The notes beneath the pieces are model-generated. The model searched no databases, was not told where the DNA came from, and saw only the letters and a program-made list of their open reading frames with translations. From contig NZ_LMWH01000128.1 of NCBI RefSeq assembly GCF_001507435.1, positions 81,359 to 145,358 of the forward strand: a DNA stretch of 64,000 nucleotides, in the 5' to 3' direction. Position numbers and translations under genes: made by a program. The first letter of the stretch is position 1. The number at the start of each line of letters is the position of its first letter. Shown piece by piece: positions 29,531 through 38,615 of this stretch. This DNA comes from Streptomyces sp. NRRL F-5122 (GTDB taxonomy: Bacteria > Actinomycetota > Actinomycetes > Streptomycetales > Streptomycetaceae).

Positions 29531-30297
29531 GCAGCTACAAGGCCCGTTTCAAGGTGTGGCGGGGCGATGTGCAGGGCGGCGACCTGGAGGACTTCAAGGT
29601 CGAGGTCAACGACGGTGAGGTGGTGCTGGACATCATCCACCGCCTGCAGGCCACCCAGACGCCGGACCTCGCCGTGCGCTGGAACTGCAAGGCCGGCAAG
29701 TGCGGTTCGTGTTCGGCGGAGATCAACGGACGGCCGCGGCTGATGTGCATGACGCGGATGTCGGTGTTCGACCGGGACGAGACGATCACGGTGACGCCGC
29801 TGCGGGCCTTCCCGGTGATTCGCGACCTGGTGACGGACGTGGGCTTCAACTACCGCAAGGCGCGCGAGATCCCGTCCTTCGTGCCGCCCGCCGACCTCGG
29901 TCCCGGCGAGTACCGCATGATGCAGGAGGACGTGGAACGCTCCCAGGAGTTCCGCAAGTGCATCGAGTGCTTCCTGTGCCAGGACACCTGCCATGTGGTG
30001 CGCGACCACGAGGAGAACAAGCAGGTCTTCGCGGGCCCGCGGTTCCTGATGCGGATGGCCGAACTGGACATGCACCCGCTCGACGCGGCCGACGACACGG
30101 GCCTGGACCGCAAACGCGCCGCCCAGGACGCACACGGTCTCGGCTACTGCAACATCACCAAGTGCTGCACGGAGGTCTGCCCCGAGGGCATCCACATCAC
30201 GGACAACGCCCTGATCCCGCTGAAGGAACGCGCGGTGGACCGCAAGTACGACCCGCTGGTCTGGCTGGGGTCGAAGATCAGGAGGCGGTCCTCGTAA
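29527..30297 (+). CDS. sdhB: Succinate dehydrogenase/fumarate reductase iron-sulfur subunit
   Basis: 256 aa from a GTG that overlaps the flavoprotein stop (GTGA). The [2Fe-2S] cysteines are in CKAGKCGSCSAE with a fourth in LMC. Two further clusters come from CIECFLCQDTC and CNITKCCTEVCPEG. It links the flavin to the cytochrome subunit. A hairpin follows directly after the stop codon and ends the operon against the convergent phosphotransferase gene. Confidence 0.95.
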   Translation: MSSYKARFKVWRGDVQGGDLEDFKVEVNDGEVVLDIIHRLQATQTPDLAVRWNCKAGKCGSCSAEINGRPRLMCMTRMSVFDRDETITVTPLRAFPVIRDLVTDVGFNYRKAREIPSFVPPADLGPGEYRMMQEDVERSQEFRKCIECFLCQDTCHVVRDHEENKQVFAGPRFLMRMAELDMHPLDAADDTGLDRKRAAQDAHGLGYCNITKCCTEVCPEGIHITDNALIPLKERAVDRKYDPLVWLGSKIRRRSS

Positions 30298-30336
30298 CGG
30301 TCGTCGGGGGGTGCGGGCCCGTGACCTCGACGACCG
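30298..30336. terminator. Hairpin between convergent sdhB and phosphotransferase genes
   Basis: Perfect 9-bp arms (30298-30306 and 30328-30336) immediately after the sdhB stop, with a GC-rich 21-nt loop. Confidence 0.55.
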
Positions 30337-30345
30337 TGCGGGCCG

Positions 30346-31380
30346 TCACGGATCCGAGGGCCGCGGTCGGCGGACGCCGATGCCCGGTGGTCGGTCCTCC
30401 AGGCTCTCCAGCACCCGCTGGAGGTTGTACTCGGCGATCGCCCGCATCGGCTCCCGGTCCTCGAAGTCACCCTCCAGGAGGCGCAGCGGGCCCGCCACGA
30501 GCGAAAGGTGCATGGCCGACCGGTACAGCCGCAGCCGGTCCTCGTCCAGGTCACGGGGCTTCAGGTGGGCGTGGCGCGGGCCGAGGCGAAGCTCCAGGAA
30601 CACATGCTCCCACTCGACGTCGAAGTACATGAGGCCTTCGATGTCGATCAGCACCGGCCGGCCTTCCCCGTCCACCAGGACGTGGTCCGGGCCGAGCTCG
30701 CCGTGGACGAGGCAGTGGCGGGCGCGCGGGCGGACGGCCGCGGCGAGCGCGTGCACCCGGTCCCTGAGCCGTTCCCGTACCGCCGCGACACGGGGCTCAC
30801 GGTCCGCGGTCTCCTCGATGTGCCGCAGCGCGCGGTCCCGTACGACCGCCTCGCACGAACCGCCGTACGCGCTGCCGCCGCGGTCGACGACGGCGACCTT
30901 GCCGAAGGCGGGAGCGATGTGGCCGCGCATCGCGTGCAGCGCTCGGGCGAGCTCCGCCAGCGTGGCCGCCGCCGCATTCGGGTCGTGCTCCAGCAGTTCC
31001 TCCAGGCTGCCACCGGGCACGTCCTCGACGACCGCCGCGTCGGCCGGGAGATGCGTACGGGTGGGGTCGGCGAGCAGCAGGCGGGGCGTGCGGACGCCCA
31101 CGGCCGTCAGCCGCTCGTACGACGCGGTGAACAGGTCGAGGCCCGAGGCATGCGAAAAGGGGTCGCGGGGGTCGGCGGGCTGCTCGTCCCAGTAGTCCTC
31201 GTCCGGTGACCAGACGTAGGCGACCGCGGTGGAGCCGTCGTCGAGGGCGAGACGGTAGACGCCCTTCTTGCTGCCGCCGCGCAGTCGGCGCACCCCGGTG
31301 AGGACACGGGTGCGGCCGAGCGCCGCTCGGGCGAGGGGGGCCAGGTCGTCGCGGGTGAGGGCGCTGCGGGCGGCCGTCAT
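30346..31380 (-). CDS. Aminoglycoside-phosphotransferase/kinase-fold protein
   Basis: 344 aa from the ATG at 31380; the upstream extension of the frame is not coding-like. It has the bilobal APH fold. The N-lobe has a glycine-rich strand (LRGGSKKGVYRL) and VAYVW. The catalytic loop HCLVHGELGPDHVLVD has glutamate where HGD is usual. The metal-binding segment follows as VLIDIEGLMYFDVEWE. Members phosphorylate antibiotics, sugars or other small molecules; substrate unknown. Resistance should not be assumed. Confidence 0.8.
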   Translation of the reverse strand: MTAARSALTRDDLAPLARAALGRTRVLTGVRRLRGGSKKGVYRLALDDGSTAVAYVWSPDEDYWDEQPADPRDPFSHASGLDLFTASYERLTAVGVRTPRLLLADPTRTHLPADAAVVEDVPGGSLEELLEHDPNAAAATLAELARALHAMRGHIAPAFGKVAVVDRGGSAYGGSCEAVVRDRALRHIEETADREPRVAAVRERLRDRVHALAAAVRPRARHCLVHGELGPDHVLVDGEGRPVLIDIEGLMYFDVEWEHVFLELRLGPRHAHLKPRDLDEDRLRLYRSAMHLSLVAGPLRLLEGDFEDREPMRAIAEYNLQRVLESLEDRPPGIGVRRPRPSDP

Positions 31381-31588
31381 GCGGACGCGCCGACGACGCC
31401 GGGGTGGACCAGGACCGCCGGGACGGCGCCCTGCGGCATGACGTGCGGCATCAAGCCCCCCGTGAGGTTTTCTCCGGATCATGGCACCGACGCGTCACGG
31501 AGGGCCACATCCTTTCCGGGGGTTCGTGCCTGCCACATCGGGCGCATCCCGCTCGCGGTGCCGCGCCATGGGCCATACGCTCCGAACT

Positions 31589-33244
31589 GTGACGCCGACC
31601 CACCGTCGACGCCGGCCGTGCAGGGCCGCCGCGTACCGCGCCGTGCGGAGGGCGCCGGTCGTGTGTGCGACGGTGCTGGTGCCGGTGGTCGTGGTCGCGG
31701 TGACCGGGATCGTACGGAACCCCACCTCGGACGCCGACCTGGTGCTCCCGCTGGTCGCCGTGGTCGCCGCCGTCGCCGTGGCGGCGTACGCGTCGATACG
31801 GCGCATACGCCGTACGGCGACCCGCACGACACCGGGCACGGGTGCGGCCGCCGTCGTGCCGCTGGACGAACTCGACCGCCGGGCACAGCGGTTGCTGGTC
31901 CTGACCGACGACTGCGTACGCACCAGCGGGGAGGAACTCGCGGCGGCCGAGGCCCTGTCGGGGAGTGAGGCGGTGCGTCCGTCCGCCGAGGCGCTGGAGT
32001 TCGCCGCGGCGGAACTGGCCCACGCCTTCCTGGTGCGGCAGCGGCTCGACGACGGGGAGGGCCGCACGCGGGTGCTGCTGGAGGAGATCCTCGCGCGGTG
32101 CGAGGCGGCCGGGCTGCGGCTGGACGCGGCGGCCGCCGGATTCGACCAGATACGCGCGCTGGAACGCACGGCGCCCCAGGCGCTGGAGCACACCGAGACA
32201 CGCTTCCGGGAGCTGAGGGCACGGGTCGCGGAGGCGGACGGCACGCTGGCCGGGCTGCGCGAGCGATATGCGCTCACCGCGTATCTCCCGGTCGCGGGCC
32301 ACAACGAGGAGGCGAAGGACCGGCTCGTCCTCGCCACGGCCTGCCTCAACCGGACCCGCCAGGCCCTGGACGGGGGCGGGACGGAGGACGCGGTGGCCGC
32401 CCTGCGCGCGGCCGAGGCTGCCGTCGACCAGGCGGTGCTGCTCCTCGACGGTGTCACCCGGCACGCTGCGGACCTGAGCGCCGCCGCGCGAGAGCTGCCC
32501 GCCGCTGCGACCGCCGCGGAGGCCGATCTGGCGGAGGCCCGCGCAGAACCGGACACCGGGACGGCCCGAGCCGATCTGCACGGCCGGATCTCGCACGGGG
32601 AGTCGGTGGTGGCGGCGGTGCGGGAGGAGGCAGACGGCGAGGGATCGGGCCCGACGGGCGAGCGGGACGCCCGTGAGCATGACCCGCTCGACGCCCTGCG
32701 CCGGATCGAGCAGGTGGCGACCGGGCTGGACCGGGCACTGCACCGGGTGCCGGACGGGTCGCGCGCGCTTGCGCGGCTCCAGCGGGCCCTGCTCGTCGCC
32801 CGCGCCGCCGTCCGTGCCGCGTCGGACCATGTGACGACCCATCGCGGTGCCGTCCACTGCGAGGCGCGGACACGGCTCGCCGAGGCGGAGCGGCGGCTGC
32901 ACGCGGCCGAGAACACCGAGACGCCCCCCGTCCTCGCGCCCGCCGACGCCCTCGCCGACGCCCGCGAGGCCGATGCGCTCGCCCGGCGGGCCCGGCAGCT
33001 CGCGGAGCGCGACGTGCGGGCCCACGGGACTCCGTACGGGGAGGGACTGTGGACGGGCGGCGCCGTGCTCGGCGGCATCCTGCTCGACGCTCCCCACCGG
33101 ACCGCCGAGCGACCGGGCCACCCGGGCGACGGCGGTCCCGCGAGCTACGGCGGACCGGGCACACGGGGGCGGCGCGACGGGGGTGAACTGTTCCGGCCGG
33201 CACCACCGCAGAGCCCGCTCCCGGACGAGACGAGAGCGCCCTAG
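31589..33244 (+). CDS. Membrane protein with long helical region, related to the C-terminal part of TPM-domain proteins
   Basis: About 551 aa from a GTG at 31589; the start is uncertain, as the frame is open from 31481 and no site has a clear ribosome-binding sequence. A TACGCT -10-like hexamer seven bases before this GTG would suit a leaderless transcript. Two membrane helices (residues about 24-42 and 52-68) are followed by about 400 residues of Ala/Glu/Arg-rich helix. The C-terminus has a glycine-rich hydrophobic patch (GGAVLGGILLD) and a disordered tail. The helical part resembles the C-terminal half of Streptomyces TPM/YgcG-like proteins, but no TPM domain is present. Function unknown. 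Confidence 0.65.
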   Translation: MTPTHRRRRPCRAAAYRAVRRAPVVCATVLVPVVVVAVTGIVRNPTSDADLVLPLVAVVAAVAVAAYASIRRIRRTATRTTPGTGAAAVVPLDELDRRAQRLLVLTDDCVRTSGEELAAAEALSGSEAVRPSAEALEFAAAELAHAFLVRQRLDDGEGRTRVLLEEILARCEAAGLRLDAAAAGFDQIRALERTAPQALEHTETRFRELRARVAEADGTLAGLRERYALTAYLPVAGHNEEAKDRLVLATACLNRTRQALDGGGTEDAVAALRAAEAAVDQAVLLLDGVTRHAADLSAAARELPAAATAAEADLAEARAEPDTGTARADLHGRISHGESVVAAVREEADGEGSGPTGERDAREHDPLDALRRIEQVATGLDRALHRVPDGSRALARLQRALLVARAAVRAASDHVTTHRGAVHCEARTRLAEAERRLHAAENTETPPVLAPADALADAREADALARRARQLAERDVRAHGTPYGEGLWTGGAVLGGILLDAPHRTAERPGHPGDGGPASYGGPGTRGRRDGGELFRPAPPQSPLPDETRAP

Positions 33245-33499
33245 CTGTTCTGTCCAAGGAGGTTGTCGGCTGGGGAATCCTGAACGGGCGAGGGCCTTCC
33301 GGTTCGGTGTGGATTGCGACGTCTACACCAACAGAAAGGCCCTCGTGCCCACCGTAATGCACGCCTGACCGAGACCGGACGTCTGCGTCTGGCCCGCTGC
33401 GTGGTCGATGACGACTGGCCGCTGCGGCGGGCCGCCGAACGTTTCCAGGTCTCGCCCACCACGGCTCAGCGGTGGGCCGACCGCAAGCGAAGGGCATGA
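33245..33499 (+). mobile_element. Remnant of an IS481-family insertion sequence (5' end and transposase N-terminus only)
   Basis: Just after the preceding stop codon a sequence resembling an IS481-type end (TGTTCTGTCCAAGGAGGTTG, 33246-33265) is followed by the beginning of a transposase. The frame 33314-33499 gives the DNA-binding helix-turn-helix: HRNARLTETGRLRLARCVVD, then RRAAERFQVSPTTAQRWADR. The initiation region is one base out of register (the frame from the GTG reads VPTVMHA then stop), so a 1-base deletion seems to have occurred. The DDE catalytic domain is missing: the element stops at about 33490 and foreign sequence follows. Confidence 0.8.
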
Positions 33500-33786
33500 T
33501 GCCCGCCGTTCATCAAGCCATGGAGTACGCCGCGGAGCTTAAGTCGCGCGGGGTGGAAAACCTGGCCTTCGAGTACAAGAAGCCGCAGCTGGGTCTGGAC
33601 CTCGACGTCCTGGTCAAGTCGGGCGACGAGATCAAGTACGGGTGCCAGCTCAAGGACGTGCAACAGGAACACGGCATCGCCTCTGCGGCTCGTAAGATCG
33701 CGGAGAAGCAGCTGGTCGGTGAGACTCGTGGTCTCCGGCATGGGCACGTGGCTCGATGCCGAAGGCAGGGAGCATCACGAGGCTGA
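33496..33786 (+). pseudogene. C-terminal tip of a polymorphic toxin (predicted nuclease-like domain), truncated
   Basis: An open frame without its own proper start abuts the IS remnant. About 65 residues look like a real domain: a helix (AMEYAAELKSRGVENLAFEY), then LDLDVLVKSGD, a strand ending in GCQLKDV, and a helix SAARKIAEKQL. The D...(Q)xK spacing recalls PD-(D/E)XK nuclease folds used as polymorphic-toxin C-termini. The large N-terminal delivery part is absent, and the C-terminal residues after KQLVGE read through into the next gene's 5' end. The toxin is therefore truncated at both ends. The domain identity is my inference from pattern and context. Confidence 0.5.
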
Positions 33787-34069
33787 TCTGGTGGAGTTGA
33801 CCGTCCACCCGGATGAGCGACACCTCACTGCAAAGGTTGCGGTTTTTCATGACATCTGGGGCTACTGCGACTTCAAGGGGCTCCCCCACCCAGATCTCCA
33901 GAAGCGGAACGCGCCTCGACTGGCCGCCATGTTGCAGGGACTCGAATCCTTGCTCGGAGCGACAGCCGAGCCAGGCGATCCGACCTACTTCGGGCAGGCC
34001 GAGGGCTACAGCATCGAGATGGCGGATCTGATCGAGGGCCGGGGGCCCGACCTCACGGACATGCTGTGA
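33719..34069 (+). CDS. Probable immunity protein for the adjacent toxin remnant
   Basis: Up to 116 aa from a GTG at 33719 (ATG at 33740 is an alternative). Acidic, soluble, no signal peptide or membrane helix. The sequence is well formed and coding-like throughout (HLTAKVAVFHDIWGYCDFKG, EPGDPTYFGQAEGY). Position directly after, and overlapping, a toxin C-terminal tip is the usual place of an immunity gene. I do not recognise a named immunity family. It may be kept after loss of its toxin, as orphan protection. Confidence 0.55.
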   Translation: MRLVVSGMGTWLDAEGREHHEADLVELTVHPDERHLTAKVAVFHDIWGYCDFKGLPHPDLQKRNAPRLAAMLQGLESLLGATAEPGDPTYFGQAEGYSIEMADLIEGRGPDLTDML

Positions 34070-34517
34070 CGGTATTCCGGGGTGTGCGCCGAAGGAGTCG
34101 CTCTACGGATCGATGCATTCGGCGCGAGTTCGGCGGAACGGCGGCTCCATCACCAACCGCGCCCGAGGGGCCGGATCCCGGCGAGCGAGTACGCGAGGTC
34201 GCCCGGCAGGCCGCCGTCCACATGACCGTCGTCAAGACCGCTGACGACTGAGGCGTGAGCGTCGAACAGGTCCTCGGCCACATCGCCCCCGAGAGCCCGA
34301 CGAGACACCCGTCGCCACCATCGCACGCCGGCTCGGCTGCAGTACGTCCTGGTCCAGGCGACGGAGAACACCGGTAATCCGCTCGGTGCGCCATGCGTTC
34401 GGCGGACACCGCCGCCGAACTCGGCGGGTGCCGACGCCTCGTACCGCAACGGTGGCGCGGGAGAGGTGACGTGCCCTCCCACAACCGGACCGGTACCGCG
34501 CGCCGCGACGGAACCGC
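34070..34517. other. Gene-poor stretch, probably decayed
   Basis: About 450 bp between the immunity gene and the PAS-GAF phosphatase gene (minus). Open frames on both strands have mixed third-base composition and no domain I recognise. A short segment (VREVARQAAVHMTVVKTADD, around 34190-34250) looks protein-like but runs into a stop. I read it as degraded accessory DNA belonging with the IS/toxin patch. Confidence 0.4.
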
Positions 34518-37127
34518 TCAGAACAGGCTCAGCAACGCCTCCGCGGGGTCCGTGAGTCCGTTCTCGCCGTCAGGCAGCGGGAGTTCGAACCACACGGTCT
34601 TCCCTCGCGGCGTGCGGCGGGAGCCCCAGGCCGCGGAGAGCAGCCCGACCAGCTGGAGCCCCCGGCCGCCCTCGTCGGTGTCCCGGGCGCGGCGGCGGCG
34701 CGGCTGGACCAGTCCCGAGTCCCACACCTCGCACACCAGCGTCCGGTCGAGCAGCAACCGCAGCCTGATCTCCCCCTCGCCGTACCGCAGCGCATTGGTG
34801 ACCAGCTCGCTGACGAGCAGCTCCGTCGTGTCCACCAGCGGCTCCAGGTCCCAGGCGAGCAGCTGGCCGCGCGCGTACTCCCGGGCCCGCCCCACACTGC
34901 GCGGCTCACGCGGCAGCGTCCAGTCGCCGACCGACTCGGCCGGCAGCCCCTGGACACGTGCCATCAGCAACGCGATGTCGTCCTCGCCGTGGTGGGTGTC
35001 GAGGGTGTTCAGGACGTGGTCGCAGACGTCCTCGAGCGGCTGCGAGGGGTCGGTGAGTGCTCCCACGAACGCCTGCAGGCCCTCGTCCAGCGGATGGTCG
35101 CGGGATTCGACCAGGCCGTCCGTGTAGAGCGCGAGCAGGGCCCCCTCCGGCAGTTCGACCTCCACCTCCTCGAACGGCTCGCCCCCCACGCCCAGCGGCA
35201 TGCCGGGCGGCACGTCCAGCATCAGCGCCGCCTCGCCGGGCTCGACGAGCACCGGAGGCAGATGACCCGCGTTGGCGAAGGTGCAGCGGCGGGTGACGGA
35301 GTCGTAGACCGCGTAGACGCAGGTCGCCAGGTACACCTCGGAAAGGTCCGCCTCGCGGGGCCGGCGGGCGGCGCGGGTGGCCTGCTGGACACCGCCGGGT
35401 GCGCCGAGGCCGCGTGCGATCTCGTCCAGCTGGGCGAGGACCTCCGCGGGTTCGAGGTCGAGCTGCGCCAAGGTCCTTACGGCCGTGCGGAGTTCGCCCA
35501 TGGCGACGGCGGCGCGCAGCCCCCGGCCCATGACGTCGCCCACGACCAGCGCCGTGCGGTGGCCGGGCAGTTCGATGACGTCGAACCAGTCGCCGCCCAC
35601 CTCGCTGGGGCGCCCGGTCGCCACGTTGCCCGGCAGATAGCGGCAGGCGATGTCGAGGCCGGAGGCCTCCGGGTCGCCCGGCGGCAGCAGGGACCGCTGG
35701 AGTATCAACGCCCTTTCGTGCTCGCGCCGGTAGAGCCGGGCGTTGTCGATGCAGACGGCCGCGCGCGCCGCAAGTTCGACCGCGAGCGCCCGGTCGCGTT
35801 CCCCGAACGGCTCGCTCCCCTTCGTACGGGAGAACTGGGCGAGGCCCACCACCGTGTCGTGCGCGACCATCGGGACCGCGAGCGTGGACTGGATCAGACC
35901 GCCGTCCTCGGCGGGGACGTGCCGGGGGCGCGCGGTGCGCAGGGCGTCCGCGCACGGCGAGTTGAAGGCGTAGTGGAACACGGCCCCGACGGACACGGGC
36001 GCGGTCCCGCTGCCGAAGGGGGCGTCCGAGACCGCGCTGGCGAACGCCACGCGCCGCAACTCGGCGCTGCCGTCGGCCAGTCCGGCGGGGGTCTCGTCGC
36101 CGACCAGGAGGCCCTGGTACAGGTCGACGGTGGCGAGGTCGCAGAAGCCGGGGACGACCACGTCCAGCAGTTCCCGCGCGGTGGTCTCCAGGTCGAGAGA
36201 GTTCCCTATGCGCGCGCCGGCCTCGTTCAGCAGGGCGAGGTTGCGGCGGGCGGCTGCGGCCTCACGCGCGGCGGCACGGCGGGCGGTGATGTCGGTCCCG
36301 AGCCAGGCCACACCGATGGGGCGGCCGCTGCCGCTGTGCACGCGGTAGAGGTTGACGGACCAGTGCTTGCGCTCCTCGGAGCCCGGGACGAAGCCGGTGA
36401 CGTGCATGTCCGTGATCGAATCGCCGGTCTCCAGGACCCTTCGCAGGGTCGCGGCGACGCGCTCGGCCTCAGGGGACTGCAGATAGTCGTGGACGGAACG
36501 GCCGCGGTGGTCGTCCGGAGTACCGCCGAAGGTGGACGCGAACCGCTGGTTGGCCCGCCGTACCCGCAGGTCGGGGTCGATCAGCAGGAATCCGAAAGGA
36601 GATTGACCGAAAATCGACTGCGACGCGGCAAGGTCGGTCTCGATGCTGCGCAGCGTGCGGACGTCGACGATGATGCACACGGCGGCTCGTTCGCCGTGCT
36701 CCGTTGTGGTGGGCATCACATAGACCTCGGCCAGGCCCTCGGTCCCTCGCCCGCCGGGCGTGCGGAACGGGATGACGCCGGTCCACTCGCGGCCGTCGAG
36801 GATCTCGGCCATCTTGCGCTGCCCGCGCTCGCGCAGCTGGGGCGTGATGAACGCCTCGATGGGGTCCAGGCCGACGGCCCGCTCGGCAGGGATGCCGAAG
36901 ATGTTCTCCGCCCGCAGGCTCCACTGCTCCACATGCCCGTCGGGGCCGATGGAGAACGAGGCCACCTTGATGTAGTCGTAGATGGAGCCGGGCGGGCTGC
37001 TCTGCCACATCGCACCGCCCGCGGCGTCACGCGTCTCGGCGGCCGCGGCCGCATCGACCGCGACCCCGTCCGTCGCGCCGCCCGACGGGTCCTCGGACTC
37101 CGTGGCCTTCGCTGGTATCTCGCTCAC
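34518..37127 (-). CDS. PAS-PAS-GAF-SpoIIE phosphatase-HATPase regulator
   Basis: About 869 aa from the GTG at 37127 (GGAGG upstream); the frame is open to 37268. Order: PAS at about 50-160, second PAS at 170-295 (VRRANQRFASTFGG), GAF at 310-460, PP2C/SpoIIE at about 490-725 (GGDWFDVIELPG, VVGDVMGRGL, YTDGLVE all intact), and a RsbW-type ATPase at 735-865 (ELVTNALRYG, DEGGRGLQLV). Such proteins sense signals in the cytoplasm, dephosphorylate anti-anti-sigma factors and may also phosphorylate them. No sigma-factor partner is encoded nearby. Probably transcribed alone. Confidence 0.92.
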   Translation of the reverse strand: MSEIPAKATESEDPSGGATDGVAVDAAAAAETRDAAGGAMWQSSPPGSIYDYIKVASFSIGPDGHVEQWSLRAENIFGIPAERAVGLDPIEAFITPQLRERGQRKMAEILDGREWTGVIPFRTPGGRGTEGLAEVYVMPTTTEHGERAAVCIIVDVRTLRSIETDLAASQSIFGQSPFGFLLIDPDLRVRRANQRFASTFGGTPDDHRGRSVHDYLQSPEAERVAATLRRVLETGDSITDMHVTGFVPGSEERKHWSVNLYRVHSGSGRPIGVAWLGTDITARRAAAREAAAARRNLALLNEAGARIGNSLDLETTARELLDVVVPGFCDLATVDLYQGLLVGDETPAGLADGSAELRRVAFASAVSDAPFGSGTAPVSVGAVFHYAFNSPCADALRTARPRHVPAEDGGLIQSTLAVPMVAHDTVVGLAQFSRTKGSEPFGERDRALAVELAARAAVCIDNARLYRREHERALILQRSLLPPGDPEASGLDIACRYLPGNVATGRPSEVGGDWFDVIELPGHRTALVVGDVMGRGLRAAVAMGELRTAVRTLAQLDLEPAEVLAQLDEIARGLGAPGGVQQATRAARRPREADLSEVYLATCVYAVYDSVTRRCTFANAGHLPPVLVEPGEAALMLDVPPGMPLGVGGEPFEEVEVELPEGALLALYTDGLVESRDHPLDEGLQAFVGALTDPSQPLEDVCDHVLNTLDTHHGEDDIALLMARVQGLPAESVGDWTLPREPRSVGRAREYARGQLLAWDLEPLVDTTELLVSELVTNALRYGEGEIRLRLLLDRTLVCEVWDSGLVQPRRRRARDTDEGGRGLQLVGLLSAAWGSRRTPRGKTVWFELPLPDGENGLTDPAEALLSLF

Positions 37128-37403
37128 GCGAACCGTCCCCTCCAGCTCACCGCGTCCGGCACCGGTCACCGGGGGCGGCTGCCCGCAGTATCCAGCACTA
37201 CGGTGCCGCACAACACGGTGTTCACGATCACAGGCCGGTCCCGATGCTTTTTGGACCGGCCGGGTCATACTCCCAGTCTTCTAACCAGGTGACGCCCCCT
37301 CGAACCACAGAGATCCCTCACCGTCGGTGGCGCGATCCTGTCGGTCCGACCGCACCCAGGACCATCGCGCCCGCACCAGGGGCACCGCCGGAAGGAGCCG
37401 CGG

Positions 37404-37832
37404 TCAACCGGGAACGGCGAGCTCGAACCAGACCGTCTTGCCGGAATCCGCCGGCCGGGTGCCCCAGCGACGCGAGGAGTGCGCGACCAACTGCAGCCCG
37501 CGGCCGTCCTCGTCGTCGTGGGCGGCGTCACGCTGCCGGGGCGGATCGGGCAGCGGGTCGGAGACCTCGACGAGCAGACCGGGGGCCGAACCGTCGCTGC
37601 GGACCATGCGCACACCGATGGGACCTGCGGCATGCCGCAGGGAGTTGGTCACCAGCTCGCTGACCAGCAGCGCGGCGACGTCCCCGAGCTCGTCGAGCCC
37701 CCACGTGCGCAGCTGGCCCCGGACTACGGCGCGGGCGGTCCGTACCGCACCGGGGTCAGCGGGGAACGTCCACTCGGCGCTGTCGCCTTGAGTGTCGAGC
37801 ACGCCGATCACTTCCCAGGCCCAAAAGCCCAC
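37404..37832 (-). CDS. ATP-binding anti-sigma-factor-type protein (RsbW/HATPase_c_2)
   Basis: 142 aa single-domain GHKL ATPase. The N-box is ELVTNSLRHAAG, G1 lies in EVSDPLPD and G2 in DDEDGRGLQLV; it ends KTVWFELAVPG. Streptomyces has many such stand-alone proteins; they bind sigma factors or phosphorylate STAS-domain antagonists. The start is taken as GTG at 37832, with shorter GTG alternatives about 7-10 codons downstream. It lies upstream of, and in the same direction as, the SpoIIE-type protein, with a 276-bp gap. Confidence 0.85.
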   Translation of the reverse strand: MGFWAWEVIGVLDTQGDSAEWTFPADPGAVRTARAVVRGQLRTWGLDELGDVAALLVSELVTNSLRHAAGPIGVRMVRSDGSAPGLLVEVSDPLPDPPRQRDAAHDDEDGRGLQLVAHSSRRWGTRPADSGKTVWFELAVPG

Positions 37833-38162
37833 CTATGTCCGGTTTCGTGGGGTTAATGGGCACATACCCGATATCACTGGCGCCTTACCGCGCACCAGGG
37901 CGCACTGTGGCACGATCGGCGTATGGGGCGCCAGCCCCCGGAGCACCACACGTCTCAGCCGCACCGGGCCCCACCGGGACGACCGGCGGGCGTACCGGGA
38001 TCCCGGTCGCAACCTTCCCGCACGTCGGACGCATGAAATCGGACCTGCGCACTGTCCGGCCCCGTACACAACAACGGCACAGGCTTTACGGATTCCATAC
38101 ATGCACACGGACCACCGCACCAGGATCGGGCACCCGCACGGGGCCCGGAAACCCGGACGGGG
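37833..38162. other. Intergenic region, no gene recognised
   Basis: 330 bp between the MutT stop and the anti-sigma-type gene start, both minus. It is locally AT-richer at 37835-37880 and 38065-38100, consistent with a promoter for the anti-sigma-type gene, but I cannot place -35 and -10 boxes reliably. Confidence 0.35.
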
Positions 38163-38561
38163 TCAGCGGCGCTTCCAGACGGCGAGCACGGCGTCGACGG
38201 CCGCCACGTCCTGATCGAGCCAGTCCACGTCCCAGACCTCGTCGGGGGTCAACCAGCGCAGTTCGTCGTGGTCCTCGAGCGGCTCGGGAGCACCCTCGAG
38301 GAGTCGTGCGAGCCAGATTCGCAGCACATATCCCGGCTTCAGCGCCCACTCCCCCGGTACCCGCTCGACGGGCTCGGCCGTCACACCCAGTTCCTCGCGC
38401 AGCTCACGCACCAGGGCCTGCTCGGGGCTCTCGCCGGGTTCGACCTTGCCGCCGGGGAGTTCCCAGCGTCCGGCGAGTTCCACCGGAGCGCTGCGGCGCG
38501 CGGCAAGGAGGCGGCCGCCGTCCACCAGGGCGGCTCCGACCACCACGATCGGTTGCGTCAT
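38163..38561 (-). CDS. NUDIX hydrolase (MutT-like)
   Basis: 132 aa. The Nudix box is complete (GGKVEPGESPEQALVRELRE, then ELGV), with the metal-binding RExxEE glutamates. The N-terminal strand VVVGAALVDGGRLLAARR is typical of MutT/8-oxo-dGTP pyrophosphohydrolase-like enzymes that clean the nucleotide pool. The size is that of MutT. Exact substrate not certain. Confidence 0.9.
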   Translation of the reverse strand: MTQPIVVVGAALVDGGRLLAARRSAPVELAGRWELPGGKVEPGESPEQALVRELREELGVTAEPVERVPGEWALKPGYVLRIWLARLLEGAPEPLEDHDELRWLTPDEVWDVDWLDQDVAAVDAVLAVWKRR

Positions 38562-38615
38562 GCGCCGGAGCCTACGGGAGCGGACGGCGCACCAGGCGCT
38601 CGGGACGGGCCCCTC

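Noticed and set aside
30346..31380. Antibiotic-resistance gene
   Set aside because: Only the kinase fold is seen and the catalytic motif is atypical; no basis for resistance.
34053..34484. 143-residue minus-strand frame between immunity gene and PAS-GAF gene
   Set aside because: Mixed third-base composition, no start context, no domain.
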